Source: Ptiloglossa arizonensis (lineage: Eukaryota; Arthropoda; Insecta; Hymenoptera; Colletidae). From it: a stretch of DNA of 64,000 bases. The translations under genes and the position numbers were made by a program. The notes under the pieces were generated by a model. The model searched no databases. It saw nothing but the letters and a program-made list of their open reading frames with translations, and was not told the DNA's origin. Below, piece by piece: positions 49,206 to 63,065 of the stretch (the first letter of the stretch is position 1; each line of letters begins with the position of its first letter). Where the stretch lies: NCBI RefSeq assembly GCF_051014685.1, contig NW_027478789.1, forward strand, positions 62,001-126,000. Direction: 5' to 3'.

Positions 49206-52200
49206 ACGCTTGAGAAACTCAAAATTTTCGCAGTTCTGATGCTCGAAACGAATAACTAGAACCGCCTAGGGGAAAAGTGCGCATACCGTTGAAATCGGGC
49301 AAGTTTCTACTTTCAAATGCAACAGAAATTTTGCGGATTGGTCAATCCGTTCGCGAGATATGGTATTTTGGAGGTAAGAAACGCTTGAGAAACTCAAAAT
49401 TTTCGCAGTTCTGATGCTCGAAACGAATAACTGGAACGGCCTAGGGGAAAACTACACATACCGTTGTAATCGGGCGAGTTTCTACTTTCAGATGCAACAG
49501 AAATTTTGCGGATTGGTCGATCCGTTCGCGAGATGTGGCAGTTTGGAATTAAGAAACGCTTGAGAAACTCAAAATTTTCGCAGTTCTGATGCTCGAAACG
49601 AATAACTAGAACGGCCTAGGGGAAAAGTGCGCATACCGTTGTAATCGGGCGAGATTCTACTTTCAGATGCAACAGAAATTTTGCGGATTGATCAATCCGT
49701 TCGCGAGATATGGCAGTTTGGACGTAAGAAACGCTTGAGAAACTCAAAATTTTCGCAGTTCTGATGCTCGAAACGAATGACTAGAACGGCCAAGGGGAGA
49801 AGTACGCATACCGTTGTAATCGGGCGAGTTTCTACTTTCAGATGCAACAGAAGTTTTGCGGATTGATCAATCCGTTCGCGAGATATGGCAGTTTGGATAT
49901 AAGGAACGCTTTAGAAACTCAAATTTTTCGCAGTTCTGATGCTCGAAACGAGTGACTAGAACGGCCTAGGGGAAAACTACACATACCGTTGTAATCGGGC
50001 GAGTTTCTACTTTCAGATGCAACAGAAATTTTGCGGATTGGTCAATCCGTTCGGGAGATATGGCAGTTTGGAGATAAGAAACGCTTGAGAAACTCAAAAT
50101 TTTCGCAGTTCTGATGCTCGAAACGAATGACTAGAACGGCCAAGGGGAGAAGTACGCATACCGTTGTAATCGGGCGAGTTTCTACTTTCAGATGCAACAG
50201 AAGTTTTGCGGATTGATCAATCCGTTCGCGAGATATGGCAGTTTGGATATAAGGAACGCTTTAGAAACTCAAAATTTTCGCAGTTCTGATGCTCGAAACG
50301 AATAACTGGAACGGTCTAGGGGAAAACTACACATACCGTTGTAATCGGGCGAGTTTCTACTTTCAGATGCAACAGAAATTTTGCGGATTGGTCAATCCGT
50401 TCGCGAGATATGGCAGTTTGGAGGTCAGAAACGCTTGAGAAACTCAAAATTTTCGCAGTTCTGATGCTCGAAACGAATGACTAGAACCGCCTGGGGGAAA
50501 AGTGCGCATACCGTTGTAATCGGGCGAGTTCTACTTTCAGATGCAACAGAAATTTTGCGGATTGATCAATCCGTTCGCGAGATATGGCAGTTTGGAGATA
50601 AGAAACGCTTGAGAAACTCAAAATTTTCGCAGTTCTGATGCTCGAAACGAATAACTAGAACCGCCTAGGGGAAAAGTGCGCATACCGTTGTAATCGGGCA
50701 AGTTTCTACTTTCAAATGCAACAGAAATTTTGCGGATTGGTCAATCCGTTCGCGAGATATGGTATTTTGGAGGTAAGAAACGCTTGAGAAACTCAAAATT
50801 TTCGCAGTTCTGATGCTCGAAACGAATAACTGGAACGGCCTAGGGTAAAACTACACATACCGTTGTAATCGGGCGAGTTTCTACTTTCAGATGCAACAGA
50901 AATTTTGCGGATTGGTCGATCCGTTCGCGAGATGTGGCAGTTTGGAATTAAGAAACGCTTGAGAAACTCAAAATTTTCGCAGTTCTGATGCTCGAAACGA
51001 ATAACTAGAACGGCCTAGGGGAAAAGTGCGCATACCGTTGTAATCGGGCGAGTTTCTACTTTCAAATGCAACAAAAATTTTGCGGATTGGTCAATCCGTT
51101 CGCGAGATGTGGCAGTTTGGAATTAAGAAACGCTTGAGAAACTCAAAATTTTCGCAGTTCTGATGCTCGAAACGAATAACTAGAACGGCCTAGCGGAAAA
51201 CTACACCTACCGTTGTAATAGGGCGTGTTTCTACTTTCAGATGCAACAGAAATTTTGCGGATTGGTCGATCCGTTCGCGAGATATGGCAGTTTGGACGTA
51301 AGAAACACTTGAGAAACTCAAAATTTTCGCAGTTCTGATGCTCGACACGAATAACTAGAACAGCCTAGGGGCAAAGTTCGCACACCGTTGTAATCGGGCG
51401 AGTTTCTACTTTCAGATGCAACAGAAATTTTGCGGATTGGTCGATCCGTTCGCGAGATGTGGCAGTTTGGAAGTAAGAAACGCTTGAGAAACTCAAAATT
51501 TTCGCAGTTCTGATGCTCGAAACGAATAACTAGAACGGCCTAGGGGACAACTACACAAACCGTTGTAATCGGGCGAGTTTCTACTTTCAGATGCAACAGA
51601 AATTTTGCGGATTGGTCAATCCGTTCGCGAGATATGGCAGTTTGGAGGTAAGAAACGCTTGAGAAACTCAAAATTTTCGCAGTTCTGATGCTCGAAACGA
51701 ATGACTAGAACGGCCTAGGGGAGAAGTACGCATACCGTTGTAATCGGGCGAGTTTCTACTTTCAGATGCAACAGAAATTATGCGGATTGGTCAATCCGTT
51801 CGCGAGATATGGCAGTTTGGAGATAAGAAACGTTTGAGAAACTCAAAATTTTCGCAGTTCTGATGCTCGAAACGAATAACTAGAACCGCCTAGGGGAAAA
51901 GTGCGCATACCGTTGTAATCGGGCGAGTTTCTACTTTCAAATGCAACAGAAATTTTGCGGATTGGTCAATACGTTCGCGAGATATGGCAGTTTGGAGGTA
52001 AGAAACGCTTGAGAAACTCAAAATTTTCGCAGTTCTGATGCTCGAAACGAATAACTGGAACGGCCTAGGGGAATACTACACATACCGTTGTAATCGGGCG
52101 AGTCTCTACTTTCAGATGCAACAGAAATTTTGCGGATTGTTCAATCCGTTCGCGAGATATAACAGTTTGGAGGTAAGAAACGCTTGAGAAACTCAAAATT

Positions 52201-55200
52201 TTCGCAGTTCTGATGCTCGACACTAATAACCAGAACGGCCTAGGGGCAAAGTGCGCATACCGTTGTAATCGGGCGAGTTTCTACTTTCAGATGCAACAGA
52301 AATTTTGCGGATTGGTCGATCCGTTCGCGAGATGTGGCAGTTTGGAAGTAAGAAACGCTTGAGAAACTCAAAATTTTCGCAGTTCTGATGCTCGAAACGA
52401 ATAACTAGAACGGCCTAGGGGACAACTACACCAACCGTTGTAATCGGGCGAGTTTCTACTTTCAGATGCAACAGAAATTTTGCGGATTGGTCAATCCGTT
52501 CGCGAGATATGGCAGTTTGGAGGTAAGAAACGCTTGAGAAACCCAAATTTTCGCAGTTCTGATGCTCGAAACGAATGACTAGAACGGCCTAGGGGAGAAG
52601 TACGCATACCGTTGTAATCGGGCGAGTTTCTACTTTCAGATGCAACAGAAATTATGCGGATTGGTCAATCCGTTCGAGAGATATGGCAGTTTGGAGGTAA
52701 GAAACGCTTGAGAAACTCAAAATTTTCGCAGTTCTGATGCTCGAAACGAATAACTGGAACGGCCTAGGGGAAAAGTACGCATACCGATGTAATCGGGCGA
52801 ATTTCTACTTTCAGATGCAACAGAAATTATGCGGATTGGTCAATCCGTTCGCCAGATATGGCCGTTTGGATGTAAGAAACGCTTGAGAAACTCAAAATTT
52901 TCGCAGTTCTGATGCTCGAAACGAATAACTAGAATGGCCTAGGGGAAAAGTGCGCAGACCGTTGTAATCGGGCGAGTTTCTACTTTCAAATGCAACAGAA
53001 ATTTTGCGGATTGGTCAATCCGTTCGCGAGATATGGCAGTTTGGAGGTAAGAAACGCTTGAGAAACTCAAAATTTTCGCAGTTCTGATGCTCGAAACGAA
53101 TAACTGGAACGGCCTAGGGGAAAACTACACATACCGTTGTAATCGGGCGAGTCTCTACTTTCAGATGCAACAGAAATTTTGCGGATTGGTCAATCCGTTC
53201 GCGAGATATGGCAGTTTGGAAGTAAGAAACGCTTGAGAAACTCAAAATTTTCGCAGTTCTGATGTTCGTCACTAATAACCAGAACGGCCTAGGGGCAAAG
53301 TGCGCATACCGTTGTAATCGGGCGAGTTTCTACTTTCAGACGCAACAGAAATTTTGCGGATTGGTCGATCCGTTCGCGAGATGTGGCAGTTTGGAAGTAA
53401 GAAACGCTTGAGAAACTCAAAATTTTCGCAGTTCTGATGCTCGAAACGAATAACTAGAACGGCCTAGGGGAAAACCACACAAACCGTTGTAATAGGGCGA
53501 GATTCTACTTTCAGATGCAACAGAAATTTTGCGGATTGGTCAATCCGTTCGCGAGATATGGCAGTTTGGAGGTAAGAAACGCTTGAGAAACTCAAAATTT
53601 TCGCAGTTCTGATGCTCGAAACGAATGACTAGAACGGCCTAGGGGAGAAGTACGCATACCGTTGTAATCGGGCGAGTTTCTACTTTCAGATGCAACAGAA
53701 ATTATGCGGATTGGTCAATCTGTTCGAGAGATATGGCAGTTTGGAGGTAAGAAACGCTTGAGAAACTCAAAATTTTCGCAGTTCTGATGCTCGAAACAAA
53801 TAACTGCCAAGGCCTAGGGGAAAACTACACATACTGTTGTAATCGGGCGCGTTTCTACTTTCAAATGCAACAGAAATTATGCGGATTGGTCAATCCGTTC
53901 GCGTGATATGGCCGTTTGGATGTAAGAAACGCTTGAGAAACTCAAAATTTTCGCAGTTCTGATGCTCGAAACGAATAACTAGAACGGCCTAGGGGAAAAG
54001 TGCGCATACCGTTGTAATCGGGCGAGTTTCTACTTTCAGATGCAACAGAAATTTTGCGGATTGGTCAATCCGTTCGCGAGATGTGGCAGTTTTAATGTAA
54101 GAAACGCTTGGGAAACTCAAAATTTTCGCAGTTCTGATGCTCGAAACTAATACCTAGAACGGCCTAGGGGAAAAGTACGCATACCGATGTAATCGGGCGA
54201 ATTTCTACTTTCAGATGCAACAGAAATTATGCGGATTGGTCAATCCGTTCGCCAGATATGGCCGTTTGGATGTAAGAAACGCTTGAAAAACTCAAAATTT
54301 TCGCAGTTCTGATGCTCGAAACGAATAACTAGAACTGCCTAGGGGAAAAGTGCGCATACCGTTGTAATCGGGCGAGTTTCTACTTTCAAATGCAACAGAA
54401 ATTTTGCGGATTGGTCAATCCGTTCGCGAGATATGGCAGTTTGGAGGTAAGAAACGCTTGAGAAACTCAAAATTTTCGCAGTTCTGATGCTCGAAACGAA
54501 TGACTAGAACGGCCTAGGGGAGAAGTACGCATACCGTTGTAATCGGGCGAGTTTCTACTTTCAGATGCAACAGAAATTATGCGGATTGGTCAATCCGTTC
54601 GAGAGATATGGCAGTTTGGAGGTAAGAAACGCTTGAGAAACTCAAAATTTTCGCAGTTCTGATGCTCGAAACGAATAACTGGAACGGCCTAGGGGAAAAG
54701 TACGCATACCGATGTAATCGGACGAATTTCTACTTTCAGATGCAACAGAAATTATGCGGATTGGTCAATCCGTTCGCCAGATATGGCCGTTTGGATGTAA
54801 GAAACGCTTGAGAAACTCAAAATTTTCGCAGTTCTGATGCTCGAAACGAATAACTAGAACGGCCTAGGGGAAAAGTGCGCATACCGTTGTAATCGGGCGA
54901 GTTTCTACTTTCAAGTGCAACCGAAATTTTGCGGATTGGTCAATCCGTTCGCGAGATATGGCAGTTTGGTGGTAAGAAACGCTTGAGAAACTCAAAATTT
55001 TCGCAGTTCTGATGCTCGAAACGAATAACTGGAACGGCCTAGGGGAAAACTACACATACCGTTGTAATCGGGCGAGTCTCTACTTTCAGATGCAACAGAA
55101 ATTTTGCGGATTGGTCAATCCGTTCGCGAGATATGGCAGTTTGGACGTAAGAAACGCTTGAGAAACTCAAAATTTTCGCATTTCTGATGCTCGTCACTAA

Positions 55201-56830
55201 TAACCAGAACGGCCTAGGGGCAAAGTGCGCATACCGTTGTAATCGGGCGTGTTTCTACTTTCAGATGCAACAGAAATTTTGCGGATTGGTCGATCCGTTC
55301 GCGAGATGTGGCAGTTTGGAAGTAAGAAACGCTTGAGAAACTCAAAATTTTCGCAGTTCTGATGCTCGAAACGAATAACTAGAACCGCCTAGGGGAGAAG
55401 TACGCATACCGTTGTAATCGGGCGAGTTTCTACTTTCAGATGCAACAGAAATTATGCGGATTGGTCAATCCGTTCGAGAGATATGGCAGTTTGGAGGTAA
55501 GAAACGCTTGAGAAACTCAAAATTTTCGCAGTTCTGATGCTCGAAACAAATAACAGCCAAGGCCTAGGGGAAAACTACACATACTGTTGTAATCGGGCGC
55601 GTTTCTACTTTCAAATGCAACAGAAATTTTGCGGATTGGTCAATCCGTTCGCGAGATATGGCAGTTTGGATGTAAGAAACGCTTGAGAAACTCAAAATTT
55701 TCGCAGTTCTGATGCTCGAAACGAATGACTAGAACGGCCTAGGGGAGAAGTGCGCATACCGTTGTAATCGGGCGAGTTTCTACTTTCAGATGCAACAGAA
55801 ATTTTGCGGATTGATCAATCCGTTCGCGAGATATGGCAGTTTGGAGAAAAGAAACGCTTGAGAAACTCAAAATTTTCGCAGTTCTGATGCTCGAAACGAA
55901 TGACTAGAACGGCCTAGGGGAGAAGTACGCATACCGTTGTAATCGGGCGAGTTTCTACTTTCAGATGCAACAGAAATTATGCGGATTGGTCAATCCGTTC
56001 GCGTGATATGGCCGTTTGGATGTAAGAAACGCTTGAGAAACTCAAAATTTTCGCAGTTCTGATGCTCGAAACGAATAACTAGAACGGCCTAGGGGAAAAG
56101 TGCGCATACCGTTGTAATCGGGCGAGTTTCTACTTTCAGATGCAACAGAAATTTTGCGGATTGGTCAATCCGTTCGCGAGATGTAGCAGTTTTAAGGTAA
56201 GAAACGCTTGGGAAACTCAAAATTTTCGCAGTTCTGATGCTCGAAACTAATAACTAGAACGGCCTAGGGGAAAAGTACGCATACCGATGTAATCGGGCGA
56301 ATTTCTACTTTCAGATGCAACAGAAATTATGCGGATTGGTCAATCCGTTCGCCAGATATGGCCGTTTGGATGTAAGAAACGCTTGAGAAACTCAAAATTT
56401 TCGCAGTTCTGATGCTCGAAACGAATAACTAGAACGGCCTAGGGGAAAAGTTCGAATACCGTTGTAATCGGGCGAGTTTCTACTTTCAAATGCAGCAGAA
56501 ATTTTGCGGATTGGTCAATCCGTTCGCGAGATATGGCAGTTTGGAGGTAAGAAACGCTTGAGAAACTCAAAATTTTCGCAGTTCTGATGCTCGAAACGAA
56601 TGACTAGAACGGCCTAGGGGAGAAGTACGCATACCGTTGTAATCGGGCGAGTTTCTACTTTCAGATGCAACAGAAATTATGCGGATTGGTCAATCCGTTC
56701 GAGAGATATGGCAGTTTGGAGGTAAGAAACGCTTGAGAAACTCAAAATTTTCGCAGTTCTGATGCTCGAAACGAATAACTGGAACGGCCTAGGGGAAAAG
56801 TACGCATACCGATGTAATCGGGCGAATTTC
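49205..56830 (+). repeat. Distal copy of the dispersed satellite segment (pairs with 25.4-33.2 kb)
   Basis: It is collinear in two parts with the proximal copy, at offsets of 23,795-23,970 bp in the left part and 23,269-23,619 bp in the right part. Relative to the proximal copy it lacks the GTGCGCCTACC monomer found near 30.2 kb and has two extra monomers at about 54.0-54.35 kb (TTTTAATGTAAG, AATACCTAG). It carries a local base loss at about 52541 (GAAACCCAAATTTTCG). Its right end overlaps the first unit of the 17-monomer HOR. Confidence 0.75.
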
Positions 56831-59800
56831 TGCTTTCAGATGCAACAGAAATTATGCGGATTGGTCAATCCGTTCGCGTGATATGGCCGTTTGGATGTAA
56901 GAAACGCTTGAGAAACTCAAAATTTTCGCAGTTCTGATGCTCGAAACGAATAACTAGAACGGCCTAGGGGAAAAGTGCGCATACCGTTGTAATCGGGCGA
57001 GTTTCTACTTTCAGATGCAACAGAAATTTTGCGGATTGGTCAATCCGTTCGCGAGATGTGGCAGTTTTAAGGTAAGAAACGTTTGGGAAACTCAAAATTT
57101 TCGCAGTTCTGATGCTCGAAACTAATAACTAGAACGGCCTAGGGGAAAAGTACGCATACCGATGTAATCGGGCGAATTTCTACTTTCAGATGCAACAGAA
57201 ATTATGCGGATTGGTCAATCCGTTCGCCAGATATGGCCGTTTGGATGTAAGAAACGCTTGAGAAACTCAAAATTTTCGCAGTTCTGATGCTCGAAACGAA
57301 TAACTAGAACGGCCTAGGGGAAAAGTGCGAATACCGTTGTAATCGGGCCAGTTTCTACTTTCAAATGCAACAGAAATTTTGCGGATTGGTCAATCCGTTC
57401 GCCAGATATGGCCGTTTGGATGTAAGAAACGCTTGAGAAACTCAAAATTTTCGCAGTTCTGATGCTCGAAACGAATAACTAGAACGGCCTAGGGGAGAAG
57501 TACGCATACCGTTGTAATCGGGCGAGTTTCTACTTTCAGATGCAACAGAAATTATGCGGATTGGTCAATCCGTTCGAGAGATATGGCAGTTTGGAGGTAA
57601 GAAACGCTTGAGAAACTCAAAATTTTCGCAGTTCTGATGCTCGAAACGAATAACTGGAACGGCCTAGGGGAAAAGTACGCATACCGATGTAATCGGGCGA
57701 ATTTCTGCTTTCAGATGCAACAGAAATTATGCGGATTGGTCAATCCGTTCGCGTGATATGGCCGTTTGGATGTAAGAAACGCTTGAGAAACTCAAAATTT
57801 TCGCAGTTCTGATGCTCGAAACGAATAACTAGAACGGCCTAGGGGAAAAGTGCGCATACCGTTGTAATCGGGCGAGTTTCTACTTTCAGATGCAACAGAA
57901 ATTATGCGGATTGGTCAATCCGTTCGAGAGATATGGCAGTTTGGAGGTAAGAAACGCTTGAGAAACTCAAAATTTTCGCAGTTCTGATGCTCGAAACGAA
58001 TAACTGGAACGGCCTAGGGGAAAACTACACATACCGTTGTAATCGGGCGAGTCTCTACTTTCAGATGCAACAGAAATTTTGCGGATTGGTCAATCCGTTC
58101 GCGAGATATGGCAGTTTGGACGTAAGAAACGCTTGAGAAACTCAAAATTTTCGCATTTCTGATGCTCGTCACTAATAACCAGAACGGCCTAGGGGCAAAG
58201 TGCGCATACCGTTGTAATCGGGCGTGTTTCTACTTTCAGATGCAACAGAAATTTTGCGGATTGGTCGATCCGTTCGCGAGATGTGGCAGTTTGGAAGTAA
58301 GAAACGCTTGAGAAACTCAAAATTTTCGCAGTTCTGATGCTCGAAACGAATAACTAGAACCGCCTAGGGGAGAAGTACGCATACCGTTGTAATCGGGCGA
58401 GTTTCTACTTTCAGATGCAACAGAAATTATGCGGATTGGTCAATCCGTTCGAGAGATATGGCAGTTTGGAGGTAAGAAACGCTTGAGAAACTCAAAATTT
58501 TCGCAGTTCTGATGCTCGAAACAAATAACAGCCAAGGCCTAGGGGAAAACTACACATACTGTTGTAATCGGGCGCGTTTCTACTTTCAAATGCAACAGAA
58601 ATTTTGCGGATTGGTCAATCCGTTCGCGAGATATGGCAGTTTGGATGTAAGAAACGCTTGAGAAACTCAAAATTTTCGCAGTTCTGATGCTCGAAACGAA
58701 TGACTAGAACGGCCTAGGGGAGAAGTACGCATACCGTTGTAATCGGGCGAGTTTCTACTTTCAGATGCAACAGAAATTATGCGGATTGGTCAATCCGTTC
58801 GCGTGATATGGCGGTTTGGATGTAAGAAACGCTTGAGAAACTCAAAATTTTCGCAGTTCTGATGCTCGAAACGAATAACTAGAACGGCCTAGGGGAAAAG
58901 TGCGCATACCGTTGTAATCGGGCGAGTTTCTACTTTCAGATGCAACAGAAATTTTGCGGATTGGTCAATCCGTTCGCGAGATGTAGCAGTTTTAAGGTAA
59001 GAAACGCTTGGGAAACTCAAAATTTTCGCAGTTCTGATGCTCGAAACTAATAACTAGAACGGCCTAGGGGAAAAGTACGCATACCGATGTAATCGGGCGA
59101 ATTTCTACTTTCAGATGCAACAGAAATTATGCGGATTGGTCAATCCGTTCGCCAGATATGGCCGTTTGGATGTAAGAAACGCTTGAGAAACTCAAAATTT
59201 TCGCAGTTCTGATGCTCGAAACGAATAACTAGAACGGCCTAGGGGAAAAGTTCGAATACCGTTGTAATCGGGCGAGTTTCTACTTTCAAATGCAGCAGAA
59301 ATTTTGCGGATTGGTCAATCCGTTCGCGAGATATGGCAGTTTGGAGGTAAGAAACGCTTGAGAAACTCAAAATTTTCGCAGTTCTGATGCTCGAAACGAA
59401 TGACTAGAACGGCCTAGGGGAGAAGTACGCATACCGTTGTAATCGGGCGAGTTTCTACTTTCAGATGCAACAGAAATTATGCGGATTGGTCAATCCGTTC
59501 GAGAGATATGGCAGTTTGGAGGTAAGAAACGCTTGAGAAACTCAAAATTTTCGCAGTTCTGATGCTCGAAACGAATAACTGGAACGGCCTAGGGGAAAAG
59601 TACGCATACCGATGTAATCGGGCGAATTTCTGCTTTCAGATGCAACAGAAATTATGCGGATTGGTCAATCCGTTCGCGTGATATGGCCGTTTGGATGTAA
59701 GAAACGCTTGAGAAACTCAAAATTTTCGCAGTTCTGATGCTCGAAACGAATAACTAGAACGGCCTAGGGGAAAAGTGCGCATACCGTTGTAATCGGGCGA

Positions 59801-62800
59801 GTTTCTACTTTCAGATGCAACAGAAATTTTGCGGATTGGTCAATCCGTTCGCGAGATGTGGCAGTTTTAAGGTAAGAAACGTTTGGGAAACTCAAAATTT
59901 TCGCAGTTCTGATGCTCGAAACTAATAACTAGAACGGCCTAGGGGAAAAGTACGCATACCGATGTAATCGGGCGAATTTCTACTTTCAGATGCAACAGAA
60001 ATTATGCGGATTGGTCAATCCGTTCGCCAGATATGGCCGTTTGGATGTAAGAAACGCTTGAGAAACTCAAAATTTTCGCAGTTCTGATGCTCGAAACGAA
60101 TAACTAGAACGGCCTAGGGGAAAAGTGCGAATACCGTTGTAATCGGGCCAGTTTCTACTTTCAAATGCAACAGAAATTTTGCGGATTGGTCAATCCGTTC
60201 GCCAGATATGGCCGTTTGGATGTAAGAAACGCTTGAGAAACTCAAAATTTTCGCAGTTCTGATGCTCGAAACGAATAACTAGAACGGCCTAGGGGAGAAG
60301 TACGCATACCGTTGTAATCGGGCGAGTTTCTACTTTCAGATGCAACAGAAATTATGCGGATTGGTCAATCCGTTCGAGAGATATGGCAGTTTGGAGGTAA
60401 GAAACGCTTGAGAAACTCAAAATTTTCGCAGTTCTGATGCTCGAAACGAATAACTGGAACGGCCTAGGGGAAAAGTACGCATACCGATGTAATCGGGCGA
60501 ATTTCTGCTTTCAGATGCAACAGAAATTATGCGGATTGGTCAATCCGTTCGCGTGATATGGCCGTTTGGATGTAAGAAACGCTTGAGAAACTCAAAATTT
60601 TCGCAGTTCTGATGCTCGAAACGAATAACTAGAACGGCCTAGGGGAAAAGTGCGCATACCGTTGTAATCGGGCGAGTTTCTACTTTCAGATGCAACAGAA
60701 ATTATGCGGATTGGTCAATCCGTTCGAGAGATATGGCAGTTTGGAGGTAAGAAACGCTTGAGAAACTCAAAATTTTCGCAGTTCTGATGCTCGAAACGAA
60801 TAACTGGAACGGCCTAGGGGAAAACTACACATACCGTTGTAATCGGGCGAGTCTCTACTTTCAGATGCAACAGAAATTTTGCGGATTGGTCAATCCGTTC
60901 GCGAGATATGGCAGTTTGGACGTAAGAAACGCTTGAGAAACTCAAAATTTTCGCATTTCTGATGCTCGTCACTAATAACCAGAACGGCCTAGGGGCAAAG
61001 TGCGCATACCGTTGTAATCGGGCGTGTTTCTACTTTCAGATGCAACAGAAATTTTGCGGATTGGTCGATCCGTTCGCGAGATGTGGCAGTTTGGAAGTAA
61101 GAAACGCTTGAGAAACTCAAAATTTTCGCAGTTCTGATGCTCGAAACGAATAACTAGAACCGCCTAGGGGAGAAGTACGCATACCGTTGTAATCGGGCGA
61201 GTTTCTACTTTCAGATGCAACAGAAATTATGCGGATTGGTCAATCCGTTCGAGAGATATGGCAGTTTGGAGGTAAGAAACGCTTGAGAAACTCAAAATTT
61301 TCGCAGTTCTGATGCTCGAAACAAATAACAGCCAAGGCCTAGGGGAAAACTACACATACTGTTGTAATCGGGCGCGTTTCTACTTTCAAATGCAACAGAA
61401 ATTTTGCGGATTGGTCAATCCGTTCGCGAGATATGGCAGTTTGGATGTAAGAAACGCTTGAGAAACTCAAAATTTTCGCAGTTCTGATGCTCGAAACGAA
61501 TGACTAGAACGGCCTAGGGGAGAAGTGCGCATACCGTTGTAATCGGGCGAGTTTCTACTTTCAGATGCAACAGAAATTTTGCGGATTGATCAATCCGTTC
61601 GCGAGATATGGCAGTTTGGAGAAAAGAAACGCTTGAGAAACTCAAAATTTTCGCAGTTCTGATGCTCGAAACGAATGACTAGAACGGCCTAGGGGAGAAG
61701 TACGCATACCGTTGTAATCGGGCGAGTTTCTACTTTCAGATGCAACAGAAATTATGCGGATTGTTCAATCCGTTCGCGTGATATGGCCGTTTGGATGTAA
61801 GAAACGCTTGAGAAACTCAAAATTTTCGCAGTTCTGATGCTCGAAACGAATAACTAGAACGGCCTAGGGGAAAAGTGCGCATACCGTTGTAATCGGGCGA
61901 GTTTCTACTTTCAGATGCAACAGAAATTTTGCGGATTGGTCAATCCGTTCGCGAGATGTAGCAGTTTTAAGGTAAGAAACGCTTGGGAAACTCAAAATTT
62001 TCGCAGTTCTGATGCTCGAAACTAATAACTAGAACGGCCTAGGGGAAAAGTACGCATACCGATGTAATCGGGCGAATTTCTACTTTCAGATGCAACAGAA
62101 ATTATGCGGATTGGTCAATCCGTTCGCCAGATATGGCCGTTTGGATGTAAGAAACGCTTGAGAAACTCAAAATTTTCGCAGTTCTGATGCTCGAAACGAA
62201 TAACTAGAACGGCCTAGGGGAAAAGTTCGAATACCGTTGTAATCGGGCGAGTTTCTACTTTCAAATGCAGCAGAAATTTTGCGGATTGGTCAATCCGTTC
62301 GCGAGATATGGCAGTTTGGAGGTAAGAAACGCTTGAGAAACTCAAAATTTTCGCAGTTCTGATGCTCGAAACGAATGACTAGAACGGCCTAGGGGAGAAG
62401 TACGCATACCGTTGTAATCGGGCGAGTTTCTACTTTCAGATGCAACAGAAATTATGCGGATTGGTCAATCCGTTCGAGAGATATGGCAGTTTGGAGGTAA
62501 GAAACGCTTGAGAAACTCAAAATTTTCGCAGTTCTGATGCTCGAAACGAATAACTGGAACGGCCTAGGGGAAAAGTACGCATACCGATGTAATCGGGCGA
62601 ATTTCTGCTTTCAGATGCAACAGAAATTATGCGGATTGGTCAATCCGTTCGCGTGATATGGCCGTTTGGATGTAAGAAACGCTTGAGAAACTCAAAATTT
62701 TCGCAGTTCTGATGCTCGAAACGAATAACTAGAACGGCCTAGGGGAAAAGTGCGCATACCGTTGTAATCGGGCGAGTTTCTACTTTCAGATGCAACAGAA

Positions 62801-63065
62801 ATTTTGCGGATTGGTCAATCCGTTCGCGAGATGTGGCAGTTTTAAGGTAAGAAACGTTTGGGAAACTCAAAATTTTCGCAGTTCTGATGCTCGAAACTAA
62901 TAACTAGAACGGCCTAGGGGAAAAGTACGCATACCGATGTAATCGGGCGAATTTCTACTTTCAGATGCAACAGAAATTATGCGGATTGGTCAATCCGTTC
63001 GCCAGATATGGCCGTTTGGATGTAAGAAACGCTTGAGAAACTCAAAATTTTCGCAGTTCTGATGC
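54975..63065 (+). repeat. 17-monomer HOR (2,975 bp) with one 16-monomer copy, about 2.8 copies
   Basis: The private marker TTTTCGCATTTCTGATG occurs near 55174, 58149 and 60949, so the first interval is 2,975 bp and the second 2,800 bp. The second copy lacks the single monomer containing TTTGGAGAAAAGAAACG, which is present near 55840 and 61615. Otherwise the copies are nearly identical: I noted GGCGGTTTGG near 58809 (copy 2 only) and GATTGTTCAATCC near 61760 (copy 3 only). Other unit markers are GATGTAGCAG, AAATGCAGCAG, TTTCTGCTTTC and AAACGTTTGGG. Confidence 0.9.
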
